Assembly (NCBI RefSeq): GCF_014645735.1
Contig: NZ_BMMH01000012.1
Location: 1-64,000 of the forward strand
Direction of reading: 5' to 3'
Length of the DNA stretch: 64,000 bases
Source of the DNA: Nocardia jinanensis
Lineage (GTDB): Bacteria; Actinomycetota; Actinomycetes; Mycobacteriales; Mycobacteriaceae
Below the pieces are notes generated by a model. The model worked only from the letters and a program-made list of their open reading frames with translations. It was not told the DNA's origin and searched no databases. Position 1 is the first letter of the stretch, and each line of letters begins with the position of its first letter. The position numbers were made by a program, and so were the translations under genes. Of the stretch, positions 54,209 to 63,690 are shown one piece after another.

Positions 54209-55075
54209 ATGACCGCTCCCTGGCCCGCGCCGATGAGCGAACCCGAACCCCAGCGGCTGTACGCGCCGGACTTCGATGTGAACGACCACATCGTCGGAGT
54301 CACCGCCTTCCTCGGCGGCACCGCGAACGTCATCATGCAGCTGGGTCTGCGGCCGGTCGCCTACGGCGTGATGGAGAGCGACGTCAAAAGCGGCAACGTC
54401 ATGGAGCACCCCTTCAAGCGGTTGCGCACCACCCTCACCTATCTCGCGGTCGCCATGCTGGGCACCGAGGAAGAACGCAATGCCTACCGGCTCGCGGTCA
54501 ACACCTCCCACCGTCACATCCGCACCAAACCCACCAGCCCGGTCAAATACAACGCCTTCGACCCGAAACTCCAGGTCTGGGTCGCGGCCTGCCTCTACTT
54601 CGGATTCGTCGACCTCCTGGAAAAGGTCCAGGGCCCGATGGACGAAGCCACCGCCGACACCTTCTACGCCCACAGCATCCGGCTCGGCACCACACTGCAG
54701 GTTCGACCGGAGATGTGGCCGCCCAACCGGGCCGCGTTCTGGCAGTTCTGGGAAGAAAACCTGGACGCCCTGGAAATCGACGACACCACCCGCGCCTACT
54801 TCAACGACCTCATCGACCTGAAGATGGTGGCACGCCCGATCCAGTGGGTATCGGCGAAATTCCACCGCTTCGTCGTCACCGGCTGCCTCCCCCCACAGAT
54901 CCGCGAAAAGATGCATCTGACCTGGACCGAAGGTAACCAGCGCTGGTTCGACCGCACCATGAAGATCATCGGATTCGGCCTCGAACTCCAGCCCCGGGTC
55001 CTACGCCAGTTCCCGATGAACTACTACCTGTGGGATATGCGCCGCCGCATGCGCAAAGGCAAACCCCTGGTGTGA
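54209..55075 (+). CDS. DUF2236 / MpaB-like oxygenase-family protein B, 288 aa
   Basis: This paralogue of the gene at 52509 shares NVIMQLGLRPVAYGVMES, KRLRTTLTYLAVAML, NTSHRHIR, LQVWVAACLYFGFVD and FPMNYYLWDMRRRMRKG. GAAAGAGG precedes ATG 54209 at a suitable distance. Family members bind haem b and some are oxygenases; activity here is inferred. It is divergent from the TetR gene, with a palindrome over its promoter. Repeat array R3 starts directly after the stop. Confidence 0.87.
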   Translation: MTAPWPAPMSEPEPQRLYAPDFDVNDHIVGVTAFLGGTANVIMQLGLRPVAYGVMESDVKSGNVMEHPFKRLRTTLTYLAVAMLGTEEERNAYRLAVNTSHRHIRTKPTSPVKYNAFDPKLQVWVAACLYFGFVDLLEKVQGPMDEATADTFYAHSIRLGTTLQVRPEMWPPNRAAFWQFWEENLDALEIDDTTRAYFNDLIDLKMVARPIQWVSAKFHRFVVTGCLPPQIREKMHLTWTEGNQRWFDRTMKIIGFGLELQPRVLRQFPMNYYLWDMRRRMRKGKPLV

Positions 55076-55082
55076 GCTGTGT

Positions 55083-55560
55083 TTATTTGCGCCGCCTTCG
55101 GCGGCGCGGGGCGGGGCCCTATTAACCCCGGTTCTTCACTCCTTCGCTCAGTCGCTGCGCTCCTTCGCTACGTCGCTCCAGAACCGGGGCGGGCCCCGCC
55201 TATTGCGGTGGACCATCCGGAGTAGACGGGGAGGGTGGAGCGAAGGTGCGCCTCGAGCAACGTGGGTAGGCACGACTCTGCCGGGGCCCAATGGTCACCA
55301 ACCCATGGATGGGGATTCTGATTCTGCGCGCGATCGGTCGCTGTGTTCCTTTGCCTCAGAACCGGGGCGGGCCCGGCACGAACGCTGACCATCCGGAGTA
55401 GCCGGAAGTGGGCGCGGAGGTGCGCCTCGAGCAGCCTGGGTAGGCCCACGACTCCGCCAGCGCTCAATGGTCACCGATCTACAGCCGACGACCGACCGCA
55501 CGCGCTCAGGCGCTACGCTCCCTTGCCACGTCGCTACGGCACCGGGCGGGACCGAGGTCT
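55083..55560 (+). repeat. Intergenic repeat array R3: three units, 178-180 bp period
   Basis: TTTATTTGC leads to the hairpin GCGCCGCC-TTC-GGCGGCGC (55089-55107) and the standard core to 55200. Degenerate second and third units carry GAACCGGGGCGGG near 55359 and GCACCGGGCGGG near 55539. It fills the gap between two convergent genes and reaches to within about ten bases of the proline dehydrogenase stop. Confidence 0.85.
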
Positions 55561-55569
55561 CACTTGCCC

Positions 55570-56520
55570 TCAACGCCCGGCCAGCGCGCGGAGGAAGAAA
55601 GTCAGGTTCGCCGGCTTCTCCGCCAGCCTGCGCATGAGGTACCCGTACCACTGGCGACCGTAGGGCAGGTAGACCCGTACGAAATCGCCGCGGTCGGCCA
55701 GGCGGAGTTGTTCGTCGGTGCGGATGCCGTAGAGCATCTGGTATTCGAGGTCGCCGGGGCGGCGGCCGGTGATCGTCGCGAGGTCGGCCGCTGCCGCGAG
55801 CACCACCGGGTCGTGGGACGCCACCAGCGGCCGGCCCGCGCCGTGCATCAGGACTCGTAGGCAACGCAGGTAGGCGCGATCCACATCGACACGGCGTTGG
55901 TAGGCGACGGTTTCCGGCTCCCGGTAGGCCCCTTTGCACAGACGTACCCGGGCGCCCGCGTCGGCGAGATCACGGCAATCGTCCTCGCTGCGGTACAGGT
56001 ACGCCTGGATCACGGTGCCCAGCCAGGGAAAGTCCGAGCGAACCTCCCGTGTCGCGGCGAGGGTGGCGGCGGTGGTGGTGTGGTCTTCGGCGTCCACGGT
56101 GACCCACACCCGGGCCTCGGCCGCCTTGATACACAGTGTGCGCAGATTCTCGGTGGCTATCGCCGGACCGTCGGACCCCAGCGCCTGACCCAGCGCGGAC
56201 AGTTTGACCGATACCTCCAGCGGTGCGGCACCGGCGGGCACCTCCGTGGTGGGCAGCGCGGCGAGGTCGTTGATCAATGCCAGGTATTCGGCGACCGCGG
56301 CTTCGGCCTGTGCTCGGTCGGTGGTGTTCTCGCCGAGGAAATCGACGCTCACCGCACGCCCGCTCATGAGTAGCCTGCCCGCTGCCGCGACCAGATCCGC
56401 CCGGGCTTCTCCGGGTACGAAACGCTGCACCATCGCGGCGGTGGCCGGACTCGTGGTCAGAGTGCGTTTCACCCGGTCCGACCCGGCCGCGGCCAGGATC
56501 GCCGGGCGCAGCGGATTCAC
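55570..56520 (-). CDS. Proline dehydrogenase, 316 aa
   Basis: This monofunctional FAD-dependent proline dehydrogenase oxidises proline to pyrroline-5-carboxylate. The barrel motifs include SVKLSALG, VTVDAEDHTT, IQAYLYRSEDD, RLCKGAYREP, LEYQMLYGIR and YLPYGRQWYGYLMRRLAEKPANL (in parts). GTG 56520 is the start. It lies 70 bases downstream of pruA on the same strand, so the two steps of proline catabolism form an operon (Rv1187-Rv1188 type). Confidence 0.94.
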   Translation of the reverse strand: MNPLRPAILAAAGSDRVKRTLTTSPATAAMVQRFVPGEARADLVAAAGRLLMSGRAVSVDFLGENTTDRAQAEAAVAEYLALINDLAALPTTEVPAGAAPLEVSVKLSALGQALGSDGPAIATENLRTLCIKAAEARVWVTVDAEDHTTTAATLAATREVRSDFPWLGTVIQAYLYRSEDDCRDLADAGARVRLCKGAYREPETVAYQRRVDVDRAYLRCLRVLMHGAGRPLVASHDPVVLAAAADLATITGRRPGDLEYQMLYGIRTDEQLRLADRGDFVRVYLPYGRQWYGYLMRRLAEKPANLTFFLRALAGR

Positions 56521-56590
56521 CGTGGCCCCCGGCCGGGGCGGTGACGCCCCACCACGACCGCATACTGTGCGCGGGGCCGGTAAGGGCCGC

Positions 56591-58228
56591 TCATTGCTGC
56601 TCCATATGCGGATACCGATGGTCGGTGTGCGGGATGAAGGTTTCCTTGAGGGTGCGCGGCGCCACCCAGCGCAGCAGGTTCAGTGGCGAACCCGCCTTGT
56701 CGTCGGTGCCCGAGGCGCGTGCCCCGCCGAACGGCTGCTGCCCCACCACCGCACCGGTCGGCTTGTCGTTGACATAGAAGTTGCCGGCCGCGAAACGCAA
56801 CAGGTCGGCCGCTTCCGCCACAGCATGCCGGTCCTGGGCGAAGATCGCACCGGTGAGTGCGTACGGGGCGGCCGACTCCACCTCGGCCAGAATCGTCCGA
56901 TATGCGTCGGGCTGGGAATCGTCGTACACGTGCACCGACAGGATCGGGCCGAAGTATTCGGTGGCGAACGATTCGTCGCGCGGGTCCTCGGCGAGCAGCA
57001 CGGTGGGCCGGACGAACCAGCCCTCAGTATCGTCGTAGGTGCCGCCCACCGGCACCTCCACGCCCGCGGACCGCGCCCGTTCGATCGCACGCACGCTCTT
57101 GTCGTAGGCCCGCCGATCGATCACCGCGCCCCCGAAATTCGACAGATCCGCGATATCGCCGTAGTTCAGGCTCTCGGTGATCCCGAGGAAATCCTCACCC
57201 ATCTCCCGCCACAGCGACCTCGGCAGATAGGCCCGCGAGGCGGCCGAACACTTCTGCCCCTGATATTCGAAGGCGCCGCGGATCAGCGCCGTACGCAACG
57301 CGGCTGGGTCCGCCGAAGGATGCGCGACGATGAAATCTTTGCCACCGGTCTCCCCGACCATCCGCGGATACCCGTGATAACGCCCGATCTCGGCCCCCAC
57401 CCGACTCCACAGATACTGGAAAGTGGCGCCGGAGCCGGTGAAATGGATCCCGGCCAGGCGCGGGTCGGCCAATGCGACTTCGGAGAGTTCGCGCCCGTCG
57501 CCGGTGACCATATTGATCACACCGGGCGGCAGGCCGGCGGCCTCCAGCAGTTTCATCGTGTAGTAGGCGGCCAGCGTCTGGGTCGGCGCCGGTTTCCAGA
57601 CCACGGTGTTGCCCATGAGCGCGGGCGCGGTGGGCAGATTGCCCGCGATCGCCGTGAAATTGAACGGGGTGATGGCGTAGACGAAGCCCTCCAGCGGGCG
57701 ATAGTCGAGCCGATTCCACACCCCCGCGCTCGATTGCGGCTGCTGCGCCAGGATGCCGCGGGCGAAGGAGACATTGAACCGCCAGAAGTCGACGAGTTCG
57801 CACGGCGCGTCGATCTCGGCTTGCGCCACCGATTTCGACTGACCGAGCATGGTCGCGGCGGCCAATGTCTCCCGCCACGGACCGGCCAGCAGATCCGCGG
57901 CCCGCAACAGCACCGCGGCGCGTTCGTCGAACGGCAGTGCCCGCCAATCCGGGGCGGCCGCGATCGCCGCGTCGATAGCGGCGGCGGCTTCGGTATGTGT
58001 GGTGTCGGTGTAGGTCCCGAGTACCTGCCGGTGTCTGTGCGGTGCCACGATCTCGCGACGCTCACCGGTTCCCGGACGATGCTTACCGCCGATGACCAGG
58101 GGGATCTCGGCCGTGCTGTCGGAGATATCGGCGAGCTCACCGAGCAACCGTTCCCGCTCAGGGCTGCCCGGCGCGTACGTGTGCACCGGCTCGTTACCGG
58201 GGGTTGGGACAACCGTGACAGCGTCCAT
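56591..58228 (-). CDS. pruA: L-glutamate gamma-semialdehyde (pyrroline-5-carboxylate) dehydrogenase, 545 aa
   Basis: This aldehyde dehydrogenase converts glutamate semialdehyde to glutamate. Visible are the NAD-binding FTGSGATFQYLW, the catalytic Glu region (VGETGGKDFIV), Cys in FEYQGQKCSAASRAY, and FFGP-like EYFGPILSV. It is the short PruA type of about 545 residues. ATG 58228 has TAGCCT 5 bases upstream, so it is leaderless. A hairpin lies between it and dapC. Confidence 0.95.
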   Translation of the reverse strand: MDAVTVVPTPGNEPVHTYAPGSPERERLLGELADISDSTAEIPLVIGGKHRPGTGERREIVAPHRHRQVLGTYTDTTHTEAAAAIDAAIAAAPDWRALPFDERAAVLLRAADLLAGPWRETLAAATMLGQSKSVAQAEIDAPCELVDFWRFNVSFARGILAQQPQSSAGVWNRLDYRPLEGFVYAITPFNFTAIAGNLPTAPALMGNTVVWKPAPTQTLAAYYTMKLLEAAGLPPGVINMVTGDGRELSEVALADPRLAGIHFTGSGATFQYLWSRVGAEIGRYHGYPRMVGETGGKDFIVAHPSADPAALRTALIRGAFEYQGQKCSAASRAYLPRSLWREMGEDFLGITESLNYGDIADLSNFGGAVIDRRAYDKSVRAIERARSAGVEVPVGGTYDDTEGWFVRPTVLLAEDPRDESFATEYFGPILSVHVYDDSQPDAYRTILAEVESAAPYALTGAIFAQDRHAVAEAADLLRFAAGNFYVNDKPTGAVVGQQPFGGARASGTDDKAGSPLNLLRWVAPRTLKETFIPHTDHRYPHMEQQ

Positions 58229-58295
58229 ACCCCAGGCTAGCGCCGCACGACCGGCCCCGCCCGCACTCGACGCGCGAATCTCTGCGGAGTCGTTA

Positions 58296-58325
58296 CCGCA
58301 CTGCCGCGCCACAGCGGCAGTGCGG
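58296..58325 (-). terminator. Hairpin between dapC and pruA
   Basis: CCGCACTGCCG (58296-58306) and CGGCAGTGCGG (58315-58325) form a perfect 11-bp stem with an 8-base loop, starting two bases after the dapC stop. There is no T-tract. It probably ends the fdxA-dapC transcript. Confidence 0.6.
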
Positions 58326-58327
58326 AT

Positions 58328-59446
58328 TCATCCGCGCAACCGCTGGGCCGCCGTATCGATCCGCTCGTCGGTCGCTGTCAATGCGATACGCACATGTTCG
58401 GCACCCGCCGGTCCGTAGAATTCGCCCGGAGCGGCCAGGATGCCGCGGTCTGCCAGCCAGTCGAGTGTGGTCCGGCACGGCTCACCGCGTGTCGACCACA
58501 GATACAGCCCGGCCCCGGAGTGATCGATCCGGAAACCGGCGTCCAGCAGCGCGGACCGCAGGATCTCGCGCCGGGCCCGATACCGTTCCCGCTGCACCGA
58601 TTCGTGCGCGTCATCGCCCAGCGCCGCCGCCATCGCGGCCTGAACGGGGAAGGGCACCATCATGCCGGAATGCTTACGCACCTCCAGCAACTCGGCGACC
58701 AGCTCCGGATCGCCGGCCACGAACCCGGCCCGGTAGCTCGCCAGATTCGATGTCTTGGACAACGAATGCACCGCCAGCAGACCGGTATGGTCGCCGTCGC
58801 AGACCCGCGGATCCAGTATCGATACCGTCGGCTCATCCCAGGCGAGCCCCAGGTAGCACTCGTCGGAAGCGACGACCACGCCGCGTTCGCGCGCGAAGGC
58901 CACCACCTTCCGCAGATGCTCGACACCCAGTACCTTGCCGGTCGGGTTCGACGGTGAATTGAGATAGATCAGCGCCGGACTCTCCGGACCCAGCCGGGTG
59001 AGCCCGTCGGCGCGCAGGATCCGCGCCCCGGCGAGCAGTCCGCCCACCTCGTAGGTGGGATAGGCGACCTCGGGAATCACCACCAGGTCTGTGGCACCCA
59101 GCCCGAGCAGCCGTGGCAATCCGGCGATCAGCTCCTTGGTACCGATCACCGGCAACACCGCCGCCTCGCCCACACCGGTGATACCGAAACGCCGCGCCAG
59201 CGCGGCCACCGCAGCGGCACGCAACTCCGGTGTGCCGTGCGTGGTCGGGTAACCGGGCACCTCGGCCACCGAGGTCAACGCCGACCGGATCAGCGGATCC
59301 ACCGGATCTACCGGCGTACCCACCGACAGATCGACCAGCCCCTCCGGATGCGCCGCGGCCCGTGCCTTCACATCGGCGATGGTGTCCCACGGAAAATCGG
59401 GCAGCGCGGCGCTCACCCGCCGGCGAGCGGAAACCTCGGTACTCAT
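58328..59446 (-). CDS. dapC: Succinyldiaminopimelate transaminase, 372 aa
   Basis: This PLP-dependent class I/II aminotransferase of lysine synthesis has the pyridoxal Lys in SLSKTSNLASYRAGF. Other family parts are DLSVGTPVDPV, YPTTHGTPELRAA, LNSPSNPTGKV and DECYLGL. ATG 59446 follows fdxA by 12 bases, and this ferredoxin-DapC pair is the Rv1177-Rv1178 arrangement. It joins dapD and dapE, which are 9-10 kb away in the window, in one pathway. Confidence 0.93.
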   Translation of the reverse strand: MSTEVSARRRVSAALPDFPWDTIADVKARAAAHPEGLVDLSVGTPVDPVDPLIRSALTSVAEVPGYPTTHGTPELRAAAVAALARRFGITGVGEAAVLPVIGTKELIAGLPRLLGLGATDLVVIPEVAYPTYEVGGLLAGARILRADGLTRLGPESPALIYLNSPSNPTGKVLGVEHLRKVVAFARERGVVVASDECYLGLAWDEPTVSILDPRVCDGDHTGLLAVHSLSKTSNLASYRAGFVAGDPELVAELLEVRKHSGMMVPFPVQAAMAAALGDDAHESVQRERYRARREILRSALLDAGFRIDHSGAGLYLWSTRGEPCRTTLDWLADRGILAAPGEFYGPAGAEHVRIALTATDERIDTAAQRLRG

Positions 59447-59458
59447 CGGACGAACGCT

Positions 59459-59782
59459 CTACTCATCCGCCATGGGAGGCAGCTCTTTGATGAACGGCGG
59501 ATCGAAATCGACCTTACCCAGCTTCGTGGCGCCGCCGGGCGAACCCAGCTCGTCGAAGAAGTCGACATTGGCATTGACGTAACCGCTCCACTGATCGGGG
59601 GTGTCGTCCTCGTAGAAGATCGCCTCCACCGGGCAGACCGGCTCACACGCACCACAGTCAACGCATTCGTCGGGATGGATGTAGAGCATGCGACCACCCT
59701 CGTAGATGCAGTCCACAGGGCATTCCTCGATGCACGCTTTGTCCTTCACGTCAACGCACGGTTCGGCGATGATGTACGTCAC
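59459..59782 (-). CDS. fdxA: Seven-iron ferredoxin, 107 aa
   Basis: This is a 3Fe-4S/4Fe-4S ferredoxin. Its cysteines are in CVDVKDKACIEECPVDCI (with the C-x7-C-x3-CP pattern of the 3Fe site) and CVDCGACEPVCPVEAI. It carries electrons in the cytoplasm. GTG 59782 follows AGGAG at a 6-base gap. dapC is downstream in the same operon. Confidence 0.95.
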   Translation of the reverse strand: MTYIIAEPCVDVKDKACIEECPVDCIYEGGRMLYIHPDECVDCGACEPVCPVEAIFYEDDTPDQWSGYVNANVDFFDELGSPGGATKLGKVDFDPPFIKELPPMADE

Positions 59783-59890
59783 TCCCGCTCCTAGTCTTCC
59801 TTCTTCTCCGGGTAACTGCGCCCGCACACAAGTATCCCTGGCGCCCCAAAGGCTACCCCCGGTCAGCCTGCCCTAATACCTGGCTGTGTT

Positions 59891-59952
59891 TTCTGCCCGG
59901 CCTTCGGCGGGTCGGGGACCTATCGACCCCGACCACTGGAGCCGGCCATCCG
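59891..59952 (+). repeat. R5: degenerate remnant of the intergenic repeat
   Basis: CCGGCCTTCGGCGG, then GTCGGGG and CCCCGAC arms around CTAT (59911-59933), then GGCCATCCGG, follow the order of the R1-R4 core. The long loop is missing and the bases are diverged. It lies between fdxA and fbiC. Confidence 0.5.
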
Positions 59953-60073
59953 GACGGACGACACGACTGTCCAGCGGTGCGGCCGGAGCACGCCGGCACA
60001 CTGTGCGCGCGGCGCGGCTACCTCCGCGGCAGTACTTACTTCCCGTCCGGGCGAACGAACAGAGACCACACGT

Positions 60074-62656
60074 CTAGACCAGTTCCAGTCCTGGTACCGC
60101 GGCACTTCTCTCGGGCGGGACACCGTATGTGGTGGTGCGTTCCCGGACCGGCCGACCGATACCCTCGGCGATCTCTGTGAGTTCTGCCACCGTTTTCGCC
60201 GATCCGTGCTGTGAACCGGCCATCCGGGAGATGGTCTCCTCCATCAGGGTGCCGCCGAGGTCGTTGGCGCCGCTGCGCAGCATCACCTGGGTGCCGGTCG
60301 TGCCGAGTTTCACCCAGCTCGTCTGGATATTGTCGATCCGGCCGTGCAGCATGATCCGGGACAGGGCGTGCGCGGCACGGTTGTCACGGTTGGTGGGGCC
60401 CGGACGGGAGGCGCCGGCCAGGTAGAGCGGGGCGCTCTGATGGACGAACGGGAGCAGGACGAATTCGGTGAAACCGCCGGTCTCGTCCTGGATACCGCGC
60501 AGCACCCGCAGGTGCCCGACCCAGTGGCTGGGATTGTCGACGTGCCCGTACATCATGGTCGAGCTCGAACGGATCCCGACCTGATGGGCCGTGGTGACCA
60601 CATCGATCCAGGCGGAGGCGGGCAGTTTGCCCTTGGTGAGCACCCACCGGACCTCGTCGTCGAGGATCTCGGCGGCGGTACCGGGAATGGTGCCGAGCCC
60701 GGCTTCCCGCAGTGCGGTCAGCCAGTCCCGGACGCTCTCGCCACCTCGTGCGGCACCGTTCACGATCTCCATCGGGCTGAAGGCGTGGACGTGCATCGAC
60801 GGCACCCGGGCCTTCACCGCGCGGACCAGGTCCGCGTATCCGGTGACCGGCAGGTCCGGGTCGATACCACCCTGCATGCAGACCTCGGTCGCGCCGTCGA
60901 CGTAGGCCTCCCAGGCTCGGTCGGCGACCTCGTCGGTGCTGAGCGTGAAGGCGTCGGCATCGCCCTTGCGCTGCGCGAACGCACAGAAACGGCAGCCCGT
61001 GTAGCAGATATTGGTGAAGTTGATATTGCGGTTCACCACGTAGGTGACATCGTCGCCGCAGACGTCGCGGCGCAACTGGTCGGCGAGACCCGCGACGGCG
61101 TCCAGGTCGGCACCGTCGGCGGTGGCCAGCGCCAGATATTGAGCATCGGTGAGACCGGCCGGATCCCGTTCCGCGGCCCGCAGGGCGTCCAGCACATCGG
61201 AGCCCAGCCGTTGCGGCGCGGCGGCCAGATCGCGGACCTGTTCGCGGATGGTGTCCCAATCGCCGAACGCGTTGTCGATATCGCTGCGGGTATCGGTATT
61301 GCGGCCGGTGGTATCGATCTCGGTGTTGAGATCGGTGCGCCCGGCCGATTCCCAGCTCTCGTCGGGTTCCTGCCAGGGCAGACCCACCGGGAGCGCCCCG
61401 GCCTTCGCCAGTCCGGTTTCCGCGTCGGTGAGGGCCGCGACATGCGCGCCGATCCGCGGATCGATCCACGGGCTCCCGGCGCGTACGTATTTCGGATGCG
61501 CGGAGGTGCGTTCCACCAGTTCGAAACCGGCGCCGGCGGTGATCTCGGCGAGGGTGTCCAGGTTCGGCCAGGGCCGTTCGGGATTCACGTGGTCGGGGGT
61601 GACCGGCGAGACGCCGCCCCAATCGTCGATCCCGGCTTCCAGCAGGGCACGGCATTCCGCACCGGAGACCAGATTCGGCGGTGCCTGCACCGAGACATCG
61701 GGTCCGAGCAGCAGCCGGGTCACTGCGACGGTGGCCAGGAATTCGGTGAAATCCGCGTCGGGCGCGTGCCGCATCGCGGTGTCGTCCTTGGCCCGGAAGT
61801 TCTGCACGATGACTTCCTGGATATGGCCGAACGCCTTGTGCTGCTTACGGATCGCGGCGATCGTATCGGCGCGCTCGGCCATGTTCTCGCCGATACCCAC
61901 CAGGATTCCGGTGGTGTAGGGCACCGAGAGCCGGCCCGCGTCGGTGATGGCACGCAGCCGTACCGCGGGATCTTTGTCGGGGCTGCCGTAATGGCAGTTG
62001 CCCTTCTCGGTGAACAGCCGCGTCGAGGTGGTCTCGAGCATCATGCCCATCGACTGCGCCACCGGTTTCAGCCGCGAGATCTCCTCCCACGACATCACCC
62101 CGGGATTCAGGTGCGGCAGCAGCCCGGTCTCCTCCAGCACCAGGATGGACACCGCGCGCAGGTAGTCCAGGGTGGAATCGTAACCACGTTCGTCCAGCCA
62201 CTGCGCGGCCTCCGGCCAGCGGGCTTCGGGCCGGTCACCGAGGGTGAACAGCGCCTCCTTACAACCCAGTTCCGCACCGCGGCGGGCGATATCGAGCACT
62301 TCGTCGGGTTCCAGGAACATCCCGCGACCCTGAGCACGCAATTTGCCCGGCACCGTCACGAAGGTGCAGTAGTGGCAGGTGTCGCGGCACAGATGGCTGA
62401 GCGGGATGAAAACATTGCGCGAATAGGTGATCATGCCCACTCGCCCGGCCGATGAGAGCCCGGCGTCGCGCACCCGGGCGGCGCTGCGACACAGATCGGC
62501 GAGGTCCTCGTCGCGAGCGTGCAACAGCACCGTCGCCTCGTCGACGTTCAGTGTGACCCCGTCGCGTGCCCGGCGCAGCGCCCGGCGCATGGCGGACGGG
62601 GTCGGCACAGGGGTCGGGACGGTCGGTTCGGGTAGCTCGGTCACGCCCTCGATCAT
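60074..62656 (-). CDS. fbiC: FO synthase (7,8-didemethyl-8-hydroxy-5-deazariboflavin synthase), 860 aa
   Basis: This bifunctional radical-SAM enzyme makes the deazaflavin core of coenzyme F420. The first domain (CofG-like) has C90-x3-C94-x2-C97 in [11 protein letters not shown]. The second (CofH-like), about residues 480-850, has [11 protein letters not shown]. The fused form is the actinobacterial FbiC. ATG 62656 is chosen; an in-frame GTG three codons upstream is the alternative, and the ribosome site is weak either way. It supports F420-dependent enzymes such as the PPOX protein. Repeat array R4 lies upstream. Confidence 0.95.
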   Translation of the reverse strand: MIEGVTELPEPTVPTPVPTPSAMRRALRRARDGVTLNVDEATVLLHARDEDLADLCRSAARVRDAGLSSAGRVGMITYSRNVFIPLSHLCRDTCHYCTFVTVPGKLRAQGRGMFLEPDEVLDIARRGAELGCKEALFTLGDRPEARWPEAAQWLDERGYDSTLDYLRAVSILVLEETGLLPHLNPGVMSWEEISRLKPVAQSMGMMLETTSTRLFTEKGNCHYGSPDKDPAVRLRAITDAGRLSVPYTTGILVGIGENMAERADTIAAIRKQHKAFGHIQEVIVQNFRAKDDTAMRHAPDADFTEFLATVAVTRLLLGPDVSVQAPPNLVSGAECRALLEAGIDDWGGVSPVTPDHVNPERPWPNLDTLAEITAGAGFELVERTSAHPKYVRAGSPWIDPRIGAHVAALTDAETGLAKAGALPVGLPWQEPDESWESAGRTDLNTEIDTTGRNTDTRSDIDNAFGDWDTIREQVRDLAAAPQRLGSDVLDALRAAERDPAGLTDAQYLALATADGADLDAVAGLADQLRRDVCGDDVTYVVNRNINFTNICYTGCRFCAFAQRKGDADAFTLSTDEVADRAWEAYVDGATEVCMQGGIDPDLPVTGYADLVRAVKARVPSMHVHAFSPMEIVNGAARGGESVRDWLTALREAGLGTIPGTAAEILDDEVRWVLTKGKLPASAWIDVVTTAHQVGIRSSSTMMYGHVDNPSHWVGHLRVLRGIQDETGGFTEFVLLPFVHQSAPLYLAGASRPGPTNRDNRAAHALSRIMLHGRIDNIQTSWVKLGTTGTQVMLRSGANDLGGTLMEETISRMAGSQHGSAKTVAELTEIAEGIGRPVRERTTTYGVPPERSAAVPGLELV

Positions 62657-62731
62657 GCGGCACACATCCGGAACTGTCTCCTCCCAGGTCGTTGAGCGTT
62701 CACAACCGCGGTGCATCTCGGGCTATTCCAT

Positions 62732-63165
62732 GTTTATTTGCGGCGCCTTCGGCGCCGCTGGCGGGGCCCTATTAACCCCGGTTCTTCACTCCTTCGCTCA
62801 GTCGCTGCGCTCCTTCGCTACGTCGCTCCAGAACCGGGGCGGGCCCCGCCGACTGAGGTGGACCATCCGGAGTAGATGGAAGGTGTTCGCGAACGTACAC
62901 CTCGATCGACCCGAGCAGGTTCACGACACTGCAAGTGCTCAATGGACGCCGACCCACGAACGGCCGACAGCACACGCTCGGTCGGTGCGCTCCCTCGCTC
63001 TGTCACTCCAGAACCGGAGCGAGCCCCGACTACGAACACCGACCATCCGGGGAAGACCGAAGATGCGCGCGAACGTACACCTCGATCGACCCGAGCAGGT
63101 TCACGACACTGTGAGTGCTCAATGGTTGCCGATCTACGGACAGTAGAACGCACATCACGCCGTGC
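62732..63165 (+). repeat. Intergenic repeat array R4: two well-preserved units, 180 bp period
   Basis: TTTATTTGC, hairpin GCGGCGCC-TTC-GGCGCCGC (62740-62758) and the core to 62850 are followed by a complete tail (CCTCGATCGACCCGAG, GGTTCACGACACTG, AGTGCTCAATGG). A second core starts near 62985 and is followed by a second copy of the tail. The CTCCAGAACCGG motifs at 62826 and 63006 are exactly 180 bases apart. The two tails are almost identical, so the duplication is recent. It fills the divergent gap between fbiC and the PH-domain gene. Confidence 0.87.
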
Positions 63166-63177
63166 GACGATGAACAT

Positions 63178-63690
63178 ATGTCGCCGGACAGCTCGCCGCG
63201 GTCACCGAATCTCCTGGCCGATCCGTCGTGGCGGCCCAGCCCGCGCGCGAAGACCCTGTGGACCGTGCAGATCGCGTTGTCGTGGCTCGTCGTATTCGCC
63301 GTACTGCTCGGGTGGGTCGTCTTCGACCCCGGACGCCGGTCCTGGCAGGTCGCGGTGGCGGTGGGTGTGGTGCTGGCGGCCGCGCTCACCACTGTGGTGG
63401 TGCCCCGGTGGCGCTACCGGGTCCACCGCTGGGAGGTGACCGACGAGGCCGTGTACTCCCGATCGGGCTGGCTGACCCAGGAGAGCCGGGTGGCGCCGAT
63501 CTCCCGGGTGCAGACCGTGGATACCGAGCGCGGTCCGCTGGAACGGATGCTCGACCTGTCGACGGTCACGGTGACCACGGCCTCGTCCGCGGGCGCGGTG
63601 CACATCAGCCTGCTGGACCGGGCGGTGGCCGAGCAGACGGTGACCCGGCTGACCGAGATCGCCGCGCGGCATCGCGGTGACGCGACATGA
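63178..63690 (+). CDS. PH-domain (bPH2/YdbS-like) membrane protein, 170 aa
   Basis: Two membrane helices (about residues 28-48 and 56-75) precede a bacterial PH domain (VTDEAVYSRSGWLTQESRVAPISRVQTVDTERGPLERMLDLSTV, described in parts). The YdbS/YdbT family is of unclear biochemical function. ATG 63178 is the start. The next gene starts on its stop (ATGA), the usual YdbS-YdbT order. Confidence 0.87.
   Translation: MSPDSSPRSPNLLADPSWRPSPRAKTLWTVQIALSWLVVFAVLLGWVVFDPGRRSWQVAVAVGVVLAAALTTVVVPRWRYRVHRWEVTDEAVYSRSGWLTQESRVAPISRVQTVDTERGPLERMLDLSTVTVTTASSAGAVHISLLDRAVAEQTVTRLTEIAARHRGDAT

Noticed and set aside
50826-55075. Biosynthetic gene cluster built from fadD36, the DUF2236 genes and regulators
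   Set aside because: No synthase, tailoring or export core genes occur together, and fadD36 has its own promoter and a separate conserved context.
60344-62455. 703-codon open frame antisense to fbiC
   Set aside because: Codon pattern and protein motifs clearly support fbiC on the other strand; long antisense frames are normal at this GC content.
62427-63146. Rightward open frame through repeat array R4 (repeated peptide with HLDRPEQVHDT)
   Set aside because: It begins inside fbiC on the opposite strand, has no start signal, and its apparent peptide repeat follows from the DNA repeat.
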